64,000 nucleotides of DNA from Bradyrhizobium manausense (GCF_018129685.1 NZ_JAFCLG010000004.1:310001-374000), one strand, 5' to 3'; shown: positions 18,488 to 27,125, counted from the first letter of the stretch. Notes: a model not told the origin generated them from the letters alone. Made by a program: numbers and translations.

Positions 18488-18709
18488 CTACGCAACCAGG
18501 TCCAGCAACCGGCATGATCCGCGCACCAACACCTTGCGTCCAATCGGCGTCATCGCAGGCGTACCGTCGTTCACAACCACGAGGCCGAGCTTGACGAGAC
18601 TCTCGATGAGGTAAGCTTTCGAGAGGCGACCGCTCGACGCCGGGTTGCGAAGCGCGCGCAGCGCTTCCCACTGGTCGGCTGAAAGATCAAAGTCGACGTC
18701 GTTGCTCAT
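18488..18709 (-). CDS. Small hypothetical protein
   Basis: 73 residues, charged and predicted helical (FDLSADQWEALRALRNPASS, then KAYLIESLVKLGLV and a TPIGRKVL strand). The pattern of two helices followed by a small beta wing ending in TPIGRKVL recalls winged-helix proteins that carry no separate effector domain. It converges on the NCS2 permease gene, 8 bp away. Function unknown. Confidence 0.55.
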   Translation of the reverse strand: MSNDVDFDLSADQWEALRALRNPASSGRLSKAYLIESLVKLGLVVVNDGTPAMTPIGRKVLVRGSCRLLDLVA

Positions 18710-19061
18710 GCTGCCTCAAGCGATAGTCGTGTTCGCGCGCCCCTGTTAGCGGCGCTGCATGAAGACCATGCGACGACAATGAGTCGGGAATTCGGTGAGT
18801 TGTTTAGAACTACTGTTCACGAATTGCCGCAGTCCATTGCGCCACAATAGTTAAGATCAAGCCAAGGCGAATATCGTCCTGAATCGCCGATCACTAATTG
18901 ATGATTCGGATTTGATGTTGCGCCGCGATGGCCGCAGTGCACGGGAAGCGTTGCTGTCCCATTCTGCGACGCGATGTGCACAGAAAGGGTGAGGCGCCAT
19001 GTTCGGAATTCTGCTACGCTGATTCGCGGGGAATAGCTTCACACGGCAGGAGTGTGAGTGC
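18710..19061. other. Intergenic region without recognised feature
   Basis: 352 bp between the divergent small genes at 18488 and 19062. The sequence is less GC-rich than its flanks in places and should contain promoters for both small genes, but I see no repeat, RNA gene or operator that I can support. Confidence 0.4.
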
Positions 19062-19244
19062 ATGAACAGGCTGGTAGAAATCCGCAGTCAGGAATCCCTG
19101 TGTCGCGAGCGCGCTGCGCTCGATTTCGAGCGCCGCGTGTTCTGGCTGGCGCAAGCGCAGGAATGGGAAGAGCGCGCGCTCGACGAAATCGCCTATCACT
19201 TTCGCGAGTGCAACGTCGCTCACACGGAGCTTGCGCGAAACTAA
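19062..19244 (+). CDS. Small helical hypothetical protein
   Basis: 60 residues, highly charged and helical (ERAALDFERRVFWLAQAQEWEER). The ATG is preceded by GGCAGGAGTGTGAGTG, a good SD. No family recognised. It ends 16 bp before the convergent VWA gene. Confidence 0.5.
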   Translation: MNRLVEIRSQESLCRERAALDFERRVFWLAQAQEWEERALDEIAYHFRECNVAHTELARN

Positions 19245-19259
19245 CGGCTGCAACCAGGC

Positions 19260-20639
19260 CTACTGATACGTCGCAACGATATCGGAGACTGCGCGCTCGA
19301 GCTGCTGCGCGGTGGCGCATGGCCGCACCACGCTGCAAAATGTGGCGTAACGCGGCATCTCGGAATCGCCGAAGCCCCAGGCAAGCCGTCCTTCGGGATT
19401 GAGCCAGACCAGCCGCTTCGAGCGTTCGGAGATCCGGCGCAAAATGTCGGCGCGCGGATCGAGATTGTTGCTCCGGGCATCGCCGAGCACGATCACCGTG
19501 GTCTGCGGTGTCAGCGTGCTCATGAAGTCTTTTTCGAAATCGACCAGAGAAGAGCCATAGTCGGATGAGCCGAAGCCGACCTTGGACATGATCTCGGCCA
19601 TCGCCTCTTCCGGCGACTTCTTCTCCAGGGTCTCGCTGACCTCGATCAGATGTGACGAGAATGCGAAGGAGCGGACGTCGTCCACCACTTCATGCAGCGA
19701 GTGGATCAGGAGCAGGAAGAAGTCGGAGACCTGCGCGACCGAGCCTGAGACGTCGCACAGCGCAACGATCTTCGGTCGGTCACGATGCTTGCGCTTCCAA
19801 GCGGTGAGGAAGGGCACGCCGCCCCAGGCGGCGTTGCGACGCAGCGTGCGTCGGACGTCGAGATGACCGCGGCGCTGGCGCTTGCGTGGCTTCGAATAGC
19901 GCTCGCGCAGCCGCCGCGCGATCTGGCGGATAAGCGCCCGCATTTCCGCCACCTGACGCCGCTCGATGCGGGCCAGCGGCGCGTTGCGCAGGATTTCGTT
20001 GCGGAGGTTTTCGGCCTCCTCGCGTGCATAGAGCGCAAGCCCCTGCGAGACCGTATCGCGCACCGCTTCACGCAAGGCATCGAGCGCAGCGCGCAGGCGC
20101 TCGGCCAGCGCCGGATTGGTCGCGGTCAGTCCGTCGAGATCGTCGCGCAGGCGCTGAAGGCCCATGGCGTCGAGGATGCGGCTGGAGAAGATGCCGCGCT
20201 GGGTCGAGTAGCGGATGTCGGAGAGCGAAGCCGCGCCGGCGGCGTTGGCCATGGCGGCCTGGATCGCGTTGCGGTCCTGCGACAGCAGCATCTGCGCGAG
20301 CGGACCCAATTCTTGCCGAGGCTGACCTCCGCCCGCTTCGCCCTCCGAAGCTGGCGAGGGCGACTGATCCGTGTCCTGCGAGGCCTCGTCGTCGCTGTCG
20401 GCGTCAGGTTGGTCTTGCCGCGGCTCCGGCTGGCTGAAGAACAGGTCAAAGCAGTCGCCAAGTGCGAGCTTCTCGTCTTGCGACTTGGCGAGCGTCAGGA
20501 GCAGCGCGTCACGCAGGATGGCGCGGTCGTCGATGCCAACCTGCGCCACTGCACGCATCGCATCGATGCTTTCGGCAGGCGAAACGTGGACGCCGGCGCC
20601 CCGCGCCGCCCGAAAGAAACGATGAAGGTTCTCGCGCAT
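19260..20639 (-). CDS. VWA domain protein (CoxE-like)
   Basis: 459 residues. An N-terminal helical region (HRFFRAARGAGVHVSPAES) is followed by an acidic, low-complexity linker around 85-115, a basic helical stretch (RKRQRRGHLDVRRTLRRN) and a C-terminal VWA domain with a MIDAS-like CDVSGSVA. This is the CoxE/VWA partner of MoxR ATPases. Such pairs act as chaperones in metal-cofactor or complex assembly. It lies 6 bp downstream of the MoxR gene. No CO-dehydrogenase genes are nearby, so the client is unknown. Confidence 0.83.
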   Translation of the reverse strand: MRENLHRFFRAARGAGVHVSPAESIDAMRAVAQVGIDDRAILRDALLLTLAKSQDEKLALGDCFDLFFSQPEPRQDQPDADSDDEASQDTDQSPSPASEGEAGGGQPRQELGPLAQMLLSQDRNAIQAAMANAAGAASLSDIRYSTQRGIFSSRILDAMGLQRLRDDLDGLTATNPALAERLRAALDALREAVRDTVSQGLALYAREEAENLRNEILRNAPLARIERRQVAEMRALIRQIARRLRERYSKPRKRQRRGHLDVRRTLRRNAAWGGVPFLTAWKRKHRDRPKIVALCDVSGSVAQVSDFFLLLIHSLHEVVDDVRSFAFSSHLIEVSETLEKKSPEEAMAEIMSKVGFGSSDYGSSLVDFEKDFMSTLTPQTTVIVLGDARSNNLDPRADILRRISERSKRLVWLNPEGRLAWGFGDSEMPRYATFCSVVRPCATAQQLERAVSDIVATYQ

Positions 20640-20645
20640 CGGGCG

Positions 20646-21593
20646 TCAACCGAAGACGTTGGACCGGGTCGCCTTGGCAATAAAGGTCGTGATCTGCGGG
20701 TGAGCAGCCTCGATATCGGCCTCGTATTTCAGGAGCACGTTAAGGGTGTCCTTGACGATCTCGGTGTCGAGCTCGGAAGCCTGAAGCAGCACCAGCACGC
20801 GCGCCCAGTCGATGGTCTCACTGACAGAGGGCAGCTTCTTCAGATCCAGCGAGCGGATTTCGTGGATGAAGCCGACCATCTGCCGGCGCAGCGTCTGCGA
20901 GATATTGGGCACGCGGCTCTCGACGATGCGCTCTTCAAGCCGCTGTTCCGGGAAGCCGATATGCAGATGCAGGCAGCGCCGCTTCAGTGCGTCGCCGAGG
21001 TCGCGCTCGCTGTTGGAGGTGAGGATCACCGTCGGCGGCGTGATCGCCGAGACGGTGCCGAGTTCGGGGATGGTGACCTGGAAATCCGAGAGGATTTCCA
21101 GCAGCAGCGATTCGAATTCGGCGTCGGACTTGTCGATCTCGTCGATCAGCAGCACGCAGCCGCCGGGGTGCTCCAGCGCCTGGAGCAGCGGACGCGGCTC
21201 GACGAACTCCTTGGAGAAGAACACGTCGCCGAAATCATGAAGCTGGGCGAGCGCGGCATGCAACGTCTGTGCGCCGCCGAGCACTTCGCCGAGCTTGTCC
21301 TTGAGGATCTGGGTGTAGAGCAGCTGCTTGGCGTATTTCCACTCGTAGAGCGCCTTGGCCTCGTCGAGGCCTTCATAGCATTGCAGGCGGATCATCTTCT
21401 TGCCGCTCCAGGCGGCAATCGCCTTGGCCAGTTCGGTCTTGCCGACGCCCGCGGGTCCCTCGACCAGGATCGGCTTTTCGATCTGTTGCGACAGATAAAC
21501 TGCGGTCGCGATCTGCCGGCTCGCGATATAGCCCTGCGCGGCGAGGCCGCTCTCCACTGCCTCGATCGAGGTCGAGGCCTTCTGTTCAGCCAC
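20646..21593 (-). CDS. MoxR-type AAA+ ATPase
   Basis: 315 residues from the GTG at 21593 (VAEQKAST), chosen because GGGAGC precedes it and the upstream 21 residues look unconserved; an ATG at 21656 is possible. Walker A is GPAGVGKTELAK, Walker B is CVLLIDEIDKSD, and sensor 1 is VILTSNSERDLGDAL. This is the CoxD/MoxR class. It pairs with the VWA gene immediately downstream. Confidence 0.85.
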   Translation of the reverse strand: MAEQKASTSIEAVESGLAAQGYIASRQIATAVYLSQQIEKPILVEGPAGVGKTELAKAIAAWSGKKMIRLQCYEGLDEAKALYEWKYAKQLLYTQILKDKLGEVLGGAQTLHAALAQLHDFGDVFFSKEFVEPRPLLQALEHPGGCVLLIDEIDKSDAEFESLLLEILSDFQVTIPELGTVSAITPPTVILTSNSERDLGDALKRRCLHLHIGFPEQRLEERIVESRVPNISQTLRRQMVGFIHEIRSLDLKKLPSVSETIDWARVLVLLQASELDTEIVKDTLNVLLKYEADIEAAHPQITTFIAKATRSNVFG

Positions 21594-21737
21594 GAAAGGG
21601 CGCTCCCAAAGGTCTTGATTGAGGCTTGTTCTGCCTGCGTTCCCGGCAAAGAACAAGCCTCGTTTGGGACGGCCTGATCCGCGCCGACCTGCTTTTTCCG
21701 TTCAGCGCAAATACTTGAGAGGTAGCTGATGATGCGA

Positions 21738-21938
21738 TCAGTGCCGCAGCAGTTCCGGCTTGCGGATAGTCTGCCTGACCTCGGCACCGCAATCGGCGCA
21801 CTCATAGACGAAATCGATCTTGGCAAGGCTCCAGTGCGGCTCGACCTCGCGCACATACATCGGCAGGAACCCCATGCATGTCGGGCAAATCACGGGCGCG
21901 ATTTCGATATCCTGATGATGCTGTACATAAGCTGGCAT
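21738..21938 (-). CDS. Small zinc-ribbon protein
   Basis: 66 residues starting MPAYVQHHQDIEIAPVICPTC. Two Cys pairs, CPTC and CADC about 33 residues apart, form a zinc-ribbon. The ATG at 21938 has an SD (AAGGAGAG) six bases upstream. No catalytic motif; perhaps a nucleic-acid or protein-binding accessory protein. Stands alone between the MoxR and oxidoreductase genes. Confidence 0.6.
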   Translation of the reverse strand: MPAYVQHHQDIEIAPVICPTCMGFLPMYVREVEPHWSLAKIDFVYECADCGAEVRQTIRKPELLRH

Positions 21939-22177
21939 CTCGGCTCTCCTTCGCAAGCGACCACCAAACCCCGCGTGAAAGTTACCGCCGCTCGTCGAGA
22001 GGCCGTCATCAACTCTTTCGAACGGAGGTGGAACGGCGGGCGTTTGTCGGTCGCTGTGACATTCTTGTTACGTCTCTGTACTGTAACGGGCGGACCAAAT
22101 GCCTATTTCCGGTGCCTGGACGATCGCTGATCCGCTTTTTCTCGGACCATCAACGCAACGACAAGGGAGCAACGCCC

Positions 22178-23152
22178 ATGACCTATGCCATTCGTTTTCA
22201 CAAGACCGGCGGTCCGGAAGTCCTGGTTTGGGAGGAGATCAATGTCGGCAAGCCGGGCCCAGGTGAGGCGCGAATCCGCCATACTGCCGTCGGTCTCAAC
22301 TTCGTCGACATCTACAACCGATCAGGCGTGTATCCGGTACAATTGCCGAGCGGGCTCGGCAGCGAGGCCGCGGGCATTGTCGAGGAGGTCGGGCCTGGCG
22401 TGACCGATCTGAAGGCCGGCGACCGAGTCGCTTATGGCGCGTCGCCGCTCGGCGCCTATTCCGAAGCGCGGCTGATCCCCGCCGACCGGCTGCTGAAGCT
22501 GCCCGACGGTGTCGACGACAAGACCGCAGCTGCGATGATGCTGAAGGGACTGACCACGCAATATCTGATCCGGCAGACTTATCGCGTGAAGGCTGGCGAC
22601 ACCATTCTGCTCCATGCCGCGGCCGGCGGTGTTGGCCTGATCCTGAGCCAGTGGGCGAAGCATCTCGGCGCAACCGTGATCGGCACCGTCAGCAGCGACG
22701 AGAAGGCAAAACTCGCCAAGGCGCATGGCTGCGACCATGTCATCATCTACACGCGCGAGGATTTCGTGAAGCGCGTGGACGAGATCACCGGCGGCAAGAA
22801 GGTTCCGGTGGTCTATGATTCCGTCGGCAAGGACACGTTCCTGAAGTCGCTGGACTGTCTCGCGCCGCTTGGCGTCGCCGCCCTGTTCGGCGCGTCCTCC
22901 GGCGCGGTCGAGCCGCTCAATCTCGGCCTGCTCGCGCAGAAGGGCTCGCTCTACGTCACCCGCCCGACGCTGTTCACCTACGCGGCCAAGCGCGAGGCCC
23001 TGGTTGCCATGGCGAACGAGCTGTTCGACGTCGTGAAGTCCGGCGCGGTCAAGATCGAGGTGCACCAGACCTACGCTTTGAAGGACGCCGCGAAGGCGCA
23101 CGCCGATCTCGCCGCGCGCAAGACCACGGGATCGACCGTCCTCACGGTGTGA
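22178..23152 (+). CDS. qor: NADPH:quinone oxidoreductase (MDR family)
   Basis: 324 residues. It starts MTYAIRFHKTGGPEVLVWEE and has the QOR GroES-like N-domain (GLNFVDIYNRSGVYP) and a Rossmann domain with HAAAGGVGLILSQWAKHLGA. There is no catalytic zinc Cys cluster, as in the quinone oxidoreductase branch of medium-chain dehydrogenases. It reduces quinones with NADPH in the cytoplasm. The SD AAGGGAGC precedes the ATG. Longer in-frame upstream sequence lacks conserved residues and is left out. Confidence 0.87.
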   Translation: MTYAIRFHKTGGPEVLVWEEINVGKPGPGEARIRHTAVGLNFVDIYNRSGVYPVQLPSGLGSEAAGIVEEVGPGVTDLKAGDRVAYGASPLGAYSEARLIPADRLLKLPDGVDDKTAAAMMLKGLTTQYLIRQTYRVKAGDTILLHAAAGGVGLILSQWAKHLGATVIGTVSSDEKAKLAKAHGCDHVIIYTREDFVKRVDEITGGKKVPVVYDSVGKDTFLKSLDCLAPLGVAALFGASSGAVEPLNLGLLAQKGSLYVTRPTLFTYAAKREALVAMANELFDVVKSGAVKIEVHQTYALKDAAKAHADLAARKTTGSTVLTV

Positions 23153-23165
23153 CCTCGGGCCAGGC

Positions 23166-23196
23166 CGTGATGCAGGCCGCTTGGGCCTGCATCACG
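23166..23196. terminator. Bidirectional terminator-like hairpin
   Basis: A perfect 13-bp stem (CGTGATGCAGGCC with GGCCTGCATCACG) and a five-base loop sit between the convergent qor gene and the small gene ending at 23192. No long T-run follows on either side, so the call rests on stem strength and position. Confidence 0.6.
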
Positions 23197-23467
23197 CCTT
23201 CTCGTGCTTGCGCATCTCGCGGGCGTGATCGTTGCGAAGCGCCTGGAGGTCAACGTCTTCAGGTGGGATTTCGGGGAGCGCGGCCTCAGCCAGAATGGCT
23301 TTGGTCACGTCCTCGACCGAATCTTCCGCAATTTCATGAATAAACGAGATGTTCTGGTATTCGCCGGAGCTGATGCGGGAGATGACCTCGCGCCGGGTGA
23401 TTTCAGGATCGACAACCGCCTCGCGGCCACGTCGTCCGTAATCGATCATCACGACGAAATATTGCAT
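23192..23467 (-). CDS. Small hypothetical protein, possible S24-repressor target
   Basis: 91 residues from the ATG at 23467 (MQYFVVMIDYGRRGREAVVD). Soluble, acidic in its second half (EIAEDSVEDVTKAILAEAAL). No family recognised. A promoter-like pair, TTGACA at 23537-23532 with AATACT 17 bases on, precedes it, and a TTTCCGA-AAA-TCGGAAA operator lies just upstream of the -35. The gene follows the S24 regulator in the same direction. Confidence 0.6.
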   Translation of the reverse strand: MQYFVVMIDYGRRGREAVVDPEITRREVISRISSGEYQNISFIHEIAEDSVEDVTKAILAEAALPEIPPEDVDLQALRNDHAREMRKHEKA

Positions 23468-23543
23468 CAAACGATCCTGCCGCGCCCCGGTGGTCGGGCG
23501 CGCGGCAGAGTATTTATGAAAAACAGAATTATGTCAAGCTTGG

Positions 23544-23560
23544 TTTCCGAAAATCGGAAA
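23544..23560. promoter_or_regulatory. Palindromic operator TTTCCGA-N3-TCGGAAA
   Basis: Perfect seven-base arms around AAA. The core TCCGA-N3-TCGGA is identical in layout to the site at 24218-24230 inside the S24 gene promoter. It sits 7 bp upstream of the predicted -35 of the 23467 gene and 8 bp past the S24 stop codon. Confidence 0.6.
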
Positions 23561-23567
23561 TCTGGTC

Positions 23568-24176
23568 CTACCGGCCCTTTTTGCGGGGGCGGGCCGACTT
23601 GGCGCGCAGGCGCTCGAGCTGGCCTTTAGGCATCGACAGGCAGATTTCTCCGACCCAGTCGAGCTTGACGCCGACGATCGGCTTGGCGTTGAAGCTGGTG
23701 AGGTTGACGACGGAAGGGGATTTGCCACGCTCGATGGTCTTCAGATAGCGTTCGCCGGTCTTGAGCCGGACTACGGCCTCTTCGCCGTAGAAGCTGGACA
23801 GCGGATGGCGCTGATCCTTGTAGACCACGATCACATCGCCGCTTTCATATTTGGGCAGCATCGAATCGCCGACGATCTCGAAAGCGACGGTTTCTTCCAT
23901 GATCGGGAAGGGGAGCGCGATGTCGCCGAGCCCCTCCGGCGGAACCTGCTCGAAGTCTGGCTCGATCACGGCGCCGGCGCCGACGCGCCCCATGATCGGC
24001 GCGAGATTCAGCTCGAGATATTCCATGATCGGAATGATTTCCGAGGCCTTCACCAGGCGCTCGCCGCCGAGAATTTCGGACACCGCGCCCGGGCGGACGC
24101 CCATCGCCGCGGCCAGCCCCCCTTTGCTTTTGCCTGTCTTTTCAAGGCCCCGCTCGATCATCGCAACGTCCAACAT
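23568..24176 (-). CDS. HTH transcriptional repressor with S24 peptidase domain
   Basis: 202 residues. The N-terminal HTH (about 14-45: KSKGGLAAAMGVRPGAVSEILGG) is followed by a LexA/CI-like S24 domain with the nucleophile Ser105 in VGDSMLPKYESGD and a catalytic Lys in VVRLKTGERYLK. This suggests a CI-like repressor that can be inactivated by self-cleavage. The ATG at 24176 is preferred because the longer upstream frame runs through the AT-rich promoter region. It is divergent from gcrA, with operator copies in its own promoter and downstream. Confidence 0.85.
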   Translation of the reverse strand: MLDVAMIERGLEKTGKSKGGLAAAMGVRPGAVSEILGGERLVKASEIIPIMEYLELNLAPIMGRVGAGAVIEPDFEQVPPEGLGDIALPFPIMEETVAFEIVGDSMLPKYESGDVIVVYKDQRHPLSSFYGEEAVVRLKTGERYLKTIERGKSPSVVNLTSFNAKPIVGVKLDWVGEICLSMPKGQLERLRAKSARPRKKGR

Positions 24177-24210
24177 GGTGATTCCCTCGATTGCCCATGG
24201 CTCCCTGCCT

Positions 24211-24240
24211 CTTATAATCCGAAATTCGGAATTGATGCAA
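24211..24240 (-). promoter_or_regulatory. S24 repressor promoter with internal operator
   Basis: On the minus strand TTGCAT (24240-24235) and TATAAG (24216-24211) are separated by exactly 18 bases, and that spacer holds the palindrome TCCGA-AAT-TCGGA (plus-strand 24218-24230). A repressor bound there would block RNA polymerase, which indicates autoregulation. Confidence 0.6.
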
Positions 24241-24263
24241 TTATGAATATCAGAATTCTTGCT

Positions 24264-24292
24264 TGACTTAGTCTTCGGAATAACGGAATGTG
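24264..24292 (+). promoter_or_regulatory. Candidate gcrA-side promoter with operator half-sites
   Basis: TTGACT (24264-24269) is followed 17 bases later by a weak GAATGT. The spacer contains TTCGGAATAACGGAAT, two CGGAA half-sites related to the S24 operators. The site is therefore a candidate for joint control of the divergent gene; the weak -10 keeps confidence low. Confidence 0.4.
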
Positions 24293-24340
24293 TGCCGTCT
24301 CCGGATCGTGTGCGATCGGAGCGCATCACAGGACAGCAGC

Positions 24341-24874
24341 ATGGAACCGGGCCAGTGGTCATCGGAGCAATCGGACGCGCTTTGCGAGTATTTTTTCAAG
24401 GGGATGTCGTATGCGGAGATCGGAAGGCAGATAAACGCAAGGTTTGGAACGGCTTACACGCGCAATGCGGTGGTCGGACGCGCCAAGCGGCTGGGGCTGG
24501 CCATATCCGGACGAGTCGCCAGTCCGTCAATCGTGCCGTCCTTGCCGGGCGAGCCCCGACTGCTCGCGAAGCCTCGTGTCGCCATACCCGGCCTGAACCT
24601 GCCGCCGCCATCGGCGCTGCAACCCGCCAAGCCGGTCAAATTGCGCTGTGTCGGCGTACAGCCGCGGCTGCTCACGCTGCTCGAGCTCGAACATTGGGAC
24701 TGCCGCTATCCATATGGCGGTGAAAAGGATGGGGAGAAGGTCGCCTTCTGCGGTCACCCGCGCCAGTCCGGCTCGAGCTATTGCGCGCCGCATGCGCACC
24801 TGACCGCAGGGCCGGGAGCAGCGTCGGGCCGCACCGCCGGTGCCGTCGTGCTGAGGTTGGTTTCAGCCGGCTGA
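24341..24874 (+). CDS. gcrA: GcrA family cell-cycle regulator
   Basis: 177 residues. The N-terminus, WSSEQSDALCEYFFKGMSYA and then TRNAVVGRAKRLGL, is the GcrA HTH. The C-terminus has LLELEHWDCRYP, FCGHP and YCAPHAHL, matching the GcrA Cys-rich sigma-binding end. The middle is Pro-rich. GcrA acts with the CcrM methylase and sigma70 in alphaproteobacterial cell-cycle transcription. This copy is somewhat divergent in the HTH (MSYAEIGRQIN), so it may be a paralogue. It is divergent from an S24 repressor. Confidence 0.8.
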   Translation: MEPGQWSSEQSDALCEYFFKGMSYAEIGRQINARFGTAYTRNAVVGRAKRLGLAISGRVASPSIVPSLPGEPRLLAKPRVAIPGLNLPPPSALQPAKPVKLRCVGVQPRLLTLLELEHWDCRYPYGGEKDGEKVAFCGHPRQSGSSYCAPHAHLTAGPGAASGRTAGAVVLRLVSAG

Positions 24875-24923
24875 CCGGCACAACCAGTATCTCTTTTCAT
24901 GTCAACTCGCAAGGAGTGTCCGG

Positions 24924-25487
24924 GTGGCACGTGCCAGACGCAATATGTCCTACAAATTGACCGAGCTTCACGACCGGCGATCGCGCGATCTGCCGTTCAA
25001 TGCCGAAGTGGTGGAGGTGGGGGTCGACAATCCCCTCGCGCTTGATCCGGATGAGAAAATTGCGGCCATGCGGTCGATCCGCAATGATCCGCTCGGCCGG
25101 CTGCACGCACATCACCAGATCGATGAGGCGCAATACCGCGGTGGCCGCGCCTATCAGAACGACTGGGAGAAGGCGGAGCGGGGCCCTCAGGCCATGGATC
25201 CGACTCGCGAATATGTGGACGGCGCCCGCTCGCGAGAGCCCGTCACCGAAAGCCAGCGCCAGGCCGTGTTGCGGCTGAACCGGGTCGAACGCGAGCTTGG
25301 CACCGACGGCACCGCGCTGGTGCACGACGTGCTGGTGCTTGGCCTGACCATGGACCAGATTGGACAGCGACGCGCCGTCCGCACCCAGCGCTGGAACGAC
25401 TATTTCGGCCGGCGCTTTCGCGAATGCCTGGACCGGCTGGCGCTGATCTACGGCTTTGCCACGGATGCATCGGCGCGGCGGCGCTGA
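24924..25487 (+). CDS. DUF6456-like hypothetical protein
   Basis: 187 residues from GTG. The C-terminal half (RQAVLRLNRVERELGTDGTA, then LVHDVLVLGLTMDQIGQRRA) resembles the DUF6456 helical domain common in rhizobia, which ends in a helix-turn-helix-like segment. No membrane segment. Forty-nine bp downstream of gcrA and co-directional, with an SD (AAGGAG) a few bases upstream. Function unknown. Confidence 0.5.
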   Translation: MARARRNMSYKLTELHDRRSRDLPFNAEVVEVGVDNPLALDPDEKIAAMRSIRNDPLGRLHAHHQIDEAQYRGGRAYQNDWEKAERGPQAMDPTREYVDGARSREPVTESQRQAVLRLNRVERELGTDGTALVHDVLVLGLTMDQIGQRRAVRTQRWNDYFGRRFRECLDRLALIYGFATDASARRR

Positions 25488-25492
25488 ATGAG

Positions 25493-25520
25493 GGTGCCGG
25501 CGGCTTTCGCCGCCGGCACC
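25493..25520. terminator. Bidirectional terminator-like hairpin
   Basis: A perfect 12-bp GC-rich stem (GGTGCCGGCGGC / GCCGCCGGCACC) with a TTTC loop, directly after the stop at 25487 and before the convergent gene ending at 25536. No T-run. Confidence 0.6.
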
Positions 25521-25535
25521 TCCTCCGGTCGCTTG

Positions 25536-25889
25536 TCAGGGATGCGGCATGATCTGATAAGGCGTGGTGTAGGGCTCGACGCGGAGCGAGGCGTTGGCCA
25601 GCAGCCCGATCTTGGCCGTCGGCGCCTGCTGCATTTCACCGTTCTGTCCGCGATGCACGTTGTATTGCCAGACCGTGAGGTCGCCCTTCTGCGCCAGGGC
25701 GTGCGCGACCGCGCTCGCGTCGCCGCCGAGCGCCTGGAGCTCGTCGGGCGATAGCCCGATGATGATCTCGTCCTTGATGGTGACGATCTTGAACAGGTTC
25801 ATTTTGGTCTCCTGCGCCCATGCGCCCTGAGTCGAGAGTGTAAGAAGCGCAACCGCGGCGCCCTTGATGAGATCGCAGCGTGAAAGCAT
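25536..25889 (-). CDS. Small exported hypothetical protein
   Basis: 117 residues with a signal peptide (KGAAVALLTLSTQGAWAQ, cleavage after WAQ near residue 26). The mature part has IIIGLSPDELQALGGDASAV followed by a predicted beta segment. No family recognised. Monocistronic, convergent with the 24924 gene. Confidence 0.55.
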   Translation of the reverse strand: MLSRCDLIKGAAVALLTLSTQGAWAQETKMNLFKIVTIKDEIIIGLSPDELQALGGDASAVAHALAQKGDLTVWQYNVHRGQNGEMQQAPTAKIGLLANASLRVEPYTTPYQIMPHP

Positions 25890-26084
25890 GCCGTCGTCCT
25901 TTGGTGCTGACGCGCGCCCGAATCAAACAGTCGATCAGCCATGGCGCCCGTGATCCGCGTGGCCGTTTCGCAACCGCTTGGTCGCACGATCTTGAACGAG
26001 GGTTCACGGAGCCGGAAATATCGGGCAATGATGAACCGCAATGCGGCGCGGCGAGTCCAATTCGAAAGATCAGGGGCTCGTCGG

Positions 26085-26549
26085 ATGAAATTCGCCAACA
26101 TCGCTGGCATAGCCGTATCGCTCGGCATTATTGGTTCCGCCGCAGCGGCCGATCCTTTCTATCTCGGAAGCTGGACATTGACGTCGGCCGTGGTGGCGCC
26201 ATGGGTGGATCCGCATCGCAAGCCTGACGATGCCGAGCGCGTGCGGCTGATGGGCAAGACAGTTGTTCTCAAGCCCAGGGAGATCTCCGGTCCAAATCCA
26301 TTCGCTTGCGCCAAGCCGCAATACAAGGTGACGGACTATGGTCCCGATATGCTCTTTCAGGGCGCCTTCGACGAGATGCGGCGAGCCGACAAGAAGGTCG
26401 ATCCCAAGGCGCTTGCCGCATCGCTCGGCTTCAGCGGGTCCCGTATCAGGACGCTGGAGACCGGCTGCGAGATCGACGTTCATTTCGTGGACGATACAAC
26501 CGCTGAAATCGGACTCAACGATCGCGTGTATACGCTGAAGAAGCGCTAG
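26085..26549 (+). CDS. Small exported hypothetical protein
   Basis: 154 residues with a signal peptide (MKFANIAGIAVSLGIIGSAA ending AAA-DP). The mature part opens FYLGSWTLTSAVVAPW and has two Cys residues, about 65-70 residues apart, that may pair. The block LGSW-x-L...APW recalls small lipocalin-like periplasmic proteins, but I cannot assign a family. The ATG at 26085 is used because the signal peptide begins there. Confidence 0.55.
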   Translation: MKFANIAGIAVSLGIIGSAAAADPFYLGSWTLTSAVVAPWVDPHRKPDDAERVRLMGKTVVLKPREISGPNPFACAKPQYKVTDYGPDMLFQGAFDEMRRADKKVDPKALAASLGFSGSRIRTLETGCEIDVHFVDDTTAEIGLNDRVYTLKKR

Positions 26550-26939
26550 TCCGCGACTTGCCAGTTTCCGAGCATGCCGGAAACAATGCGAAACGTTGGT
26601 CGAATTGACAGCGATCTGGGGCTTGTGGTGATTGATGCTGCTTCTTGACGCAGGCGGGTGACGGCGGCGCGTATTCCTGTTATCCGGAATTGCCGTGGCA
26701 CGATGCCGACGAAGCATCGCTAAGTCTTACGGTTTGGCTTGCCCAGCGGGTTGTTTCTTGAAATAATTGCAACCTCTCGGGTCGGGCCGAGTCTGTTCAG
26801 ATCTGCAACTCAGCGCGCCAGTCTGCTGGGGTGCCCCGTCCCAGAGTTCGTCGTCGCCATGGCGTTCGGTGACGTCACCCGGTCCTCCATCGGACGTCTG
26901 ATGTCCGACCCGAAGGGCCGATCCTGCCATAGGTGCGAG
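26550..26939. other. Intergenic region without recognised feature
   Basis: 390 bp. A longer in-frame extension of the 26940 gene covers part of it, but its residues look non-coding (mixed composition, no SD at its ATG). No RNA gene or repeat seen. Confidence 0.35.
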
Positions 26940-27125
26940 ATGAAAAACCTCAATTTCGCGACTGAACTGCACCTCAAGCTCGGTGCGCCAGCAACCGGCA
27001 CCGTCGAGAGTCTCCGCCTGCTGCGCGCCTTTCTCAAGCTCGCGCCCCGTCAACGCTTCGAGGTCATCAAGCTGGTCGAAGACCTCGTCACCGACGAAGC
27101 CCTCCCCGAATACCCCCTGTCCTGA
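26940..27125 (+). CDS. Small hypothetical protein
   Basis: 61 residues, MKNLNFATELHLKLGAPATG then ESLRLLRAFLKLAPRQRFEV and a short acidic end. Helical and soluble. The ATG follows AGGTGCGAG, a fair SD. I take this internal start over an upstream ATG at 26739. It lies 145 bp before the phasin gene; no family recognised. Confidence 0.5.
   Translation: MKNLNFATELHLKLGAPATGTVESLRLLRAFLKLAPRQRFEVIKLVEDLVTDEALPEYPLS

Noticed and set aside
18710..19061. Possible RNA gene or CRISPR in gene-free stretches
   Set aside because: No regular repeats with spacers and no cloverleaf or other known RNA shape found anywhere in the window.
19260..21593. MoxR/VWA pair as a novel defence system
   Set aside because: The pair matches the common CoxD/CoxE-like arrangement, and no effector or nuclease gene accompanies it.
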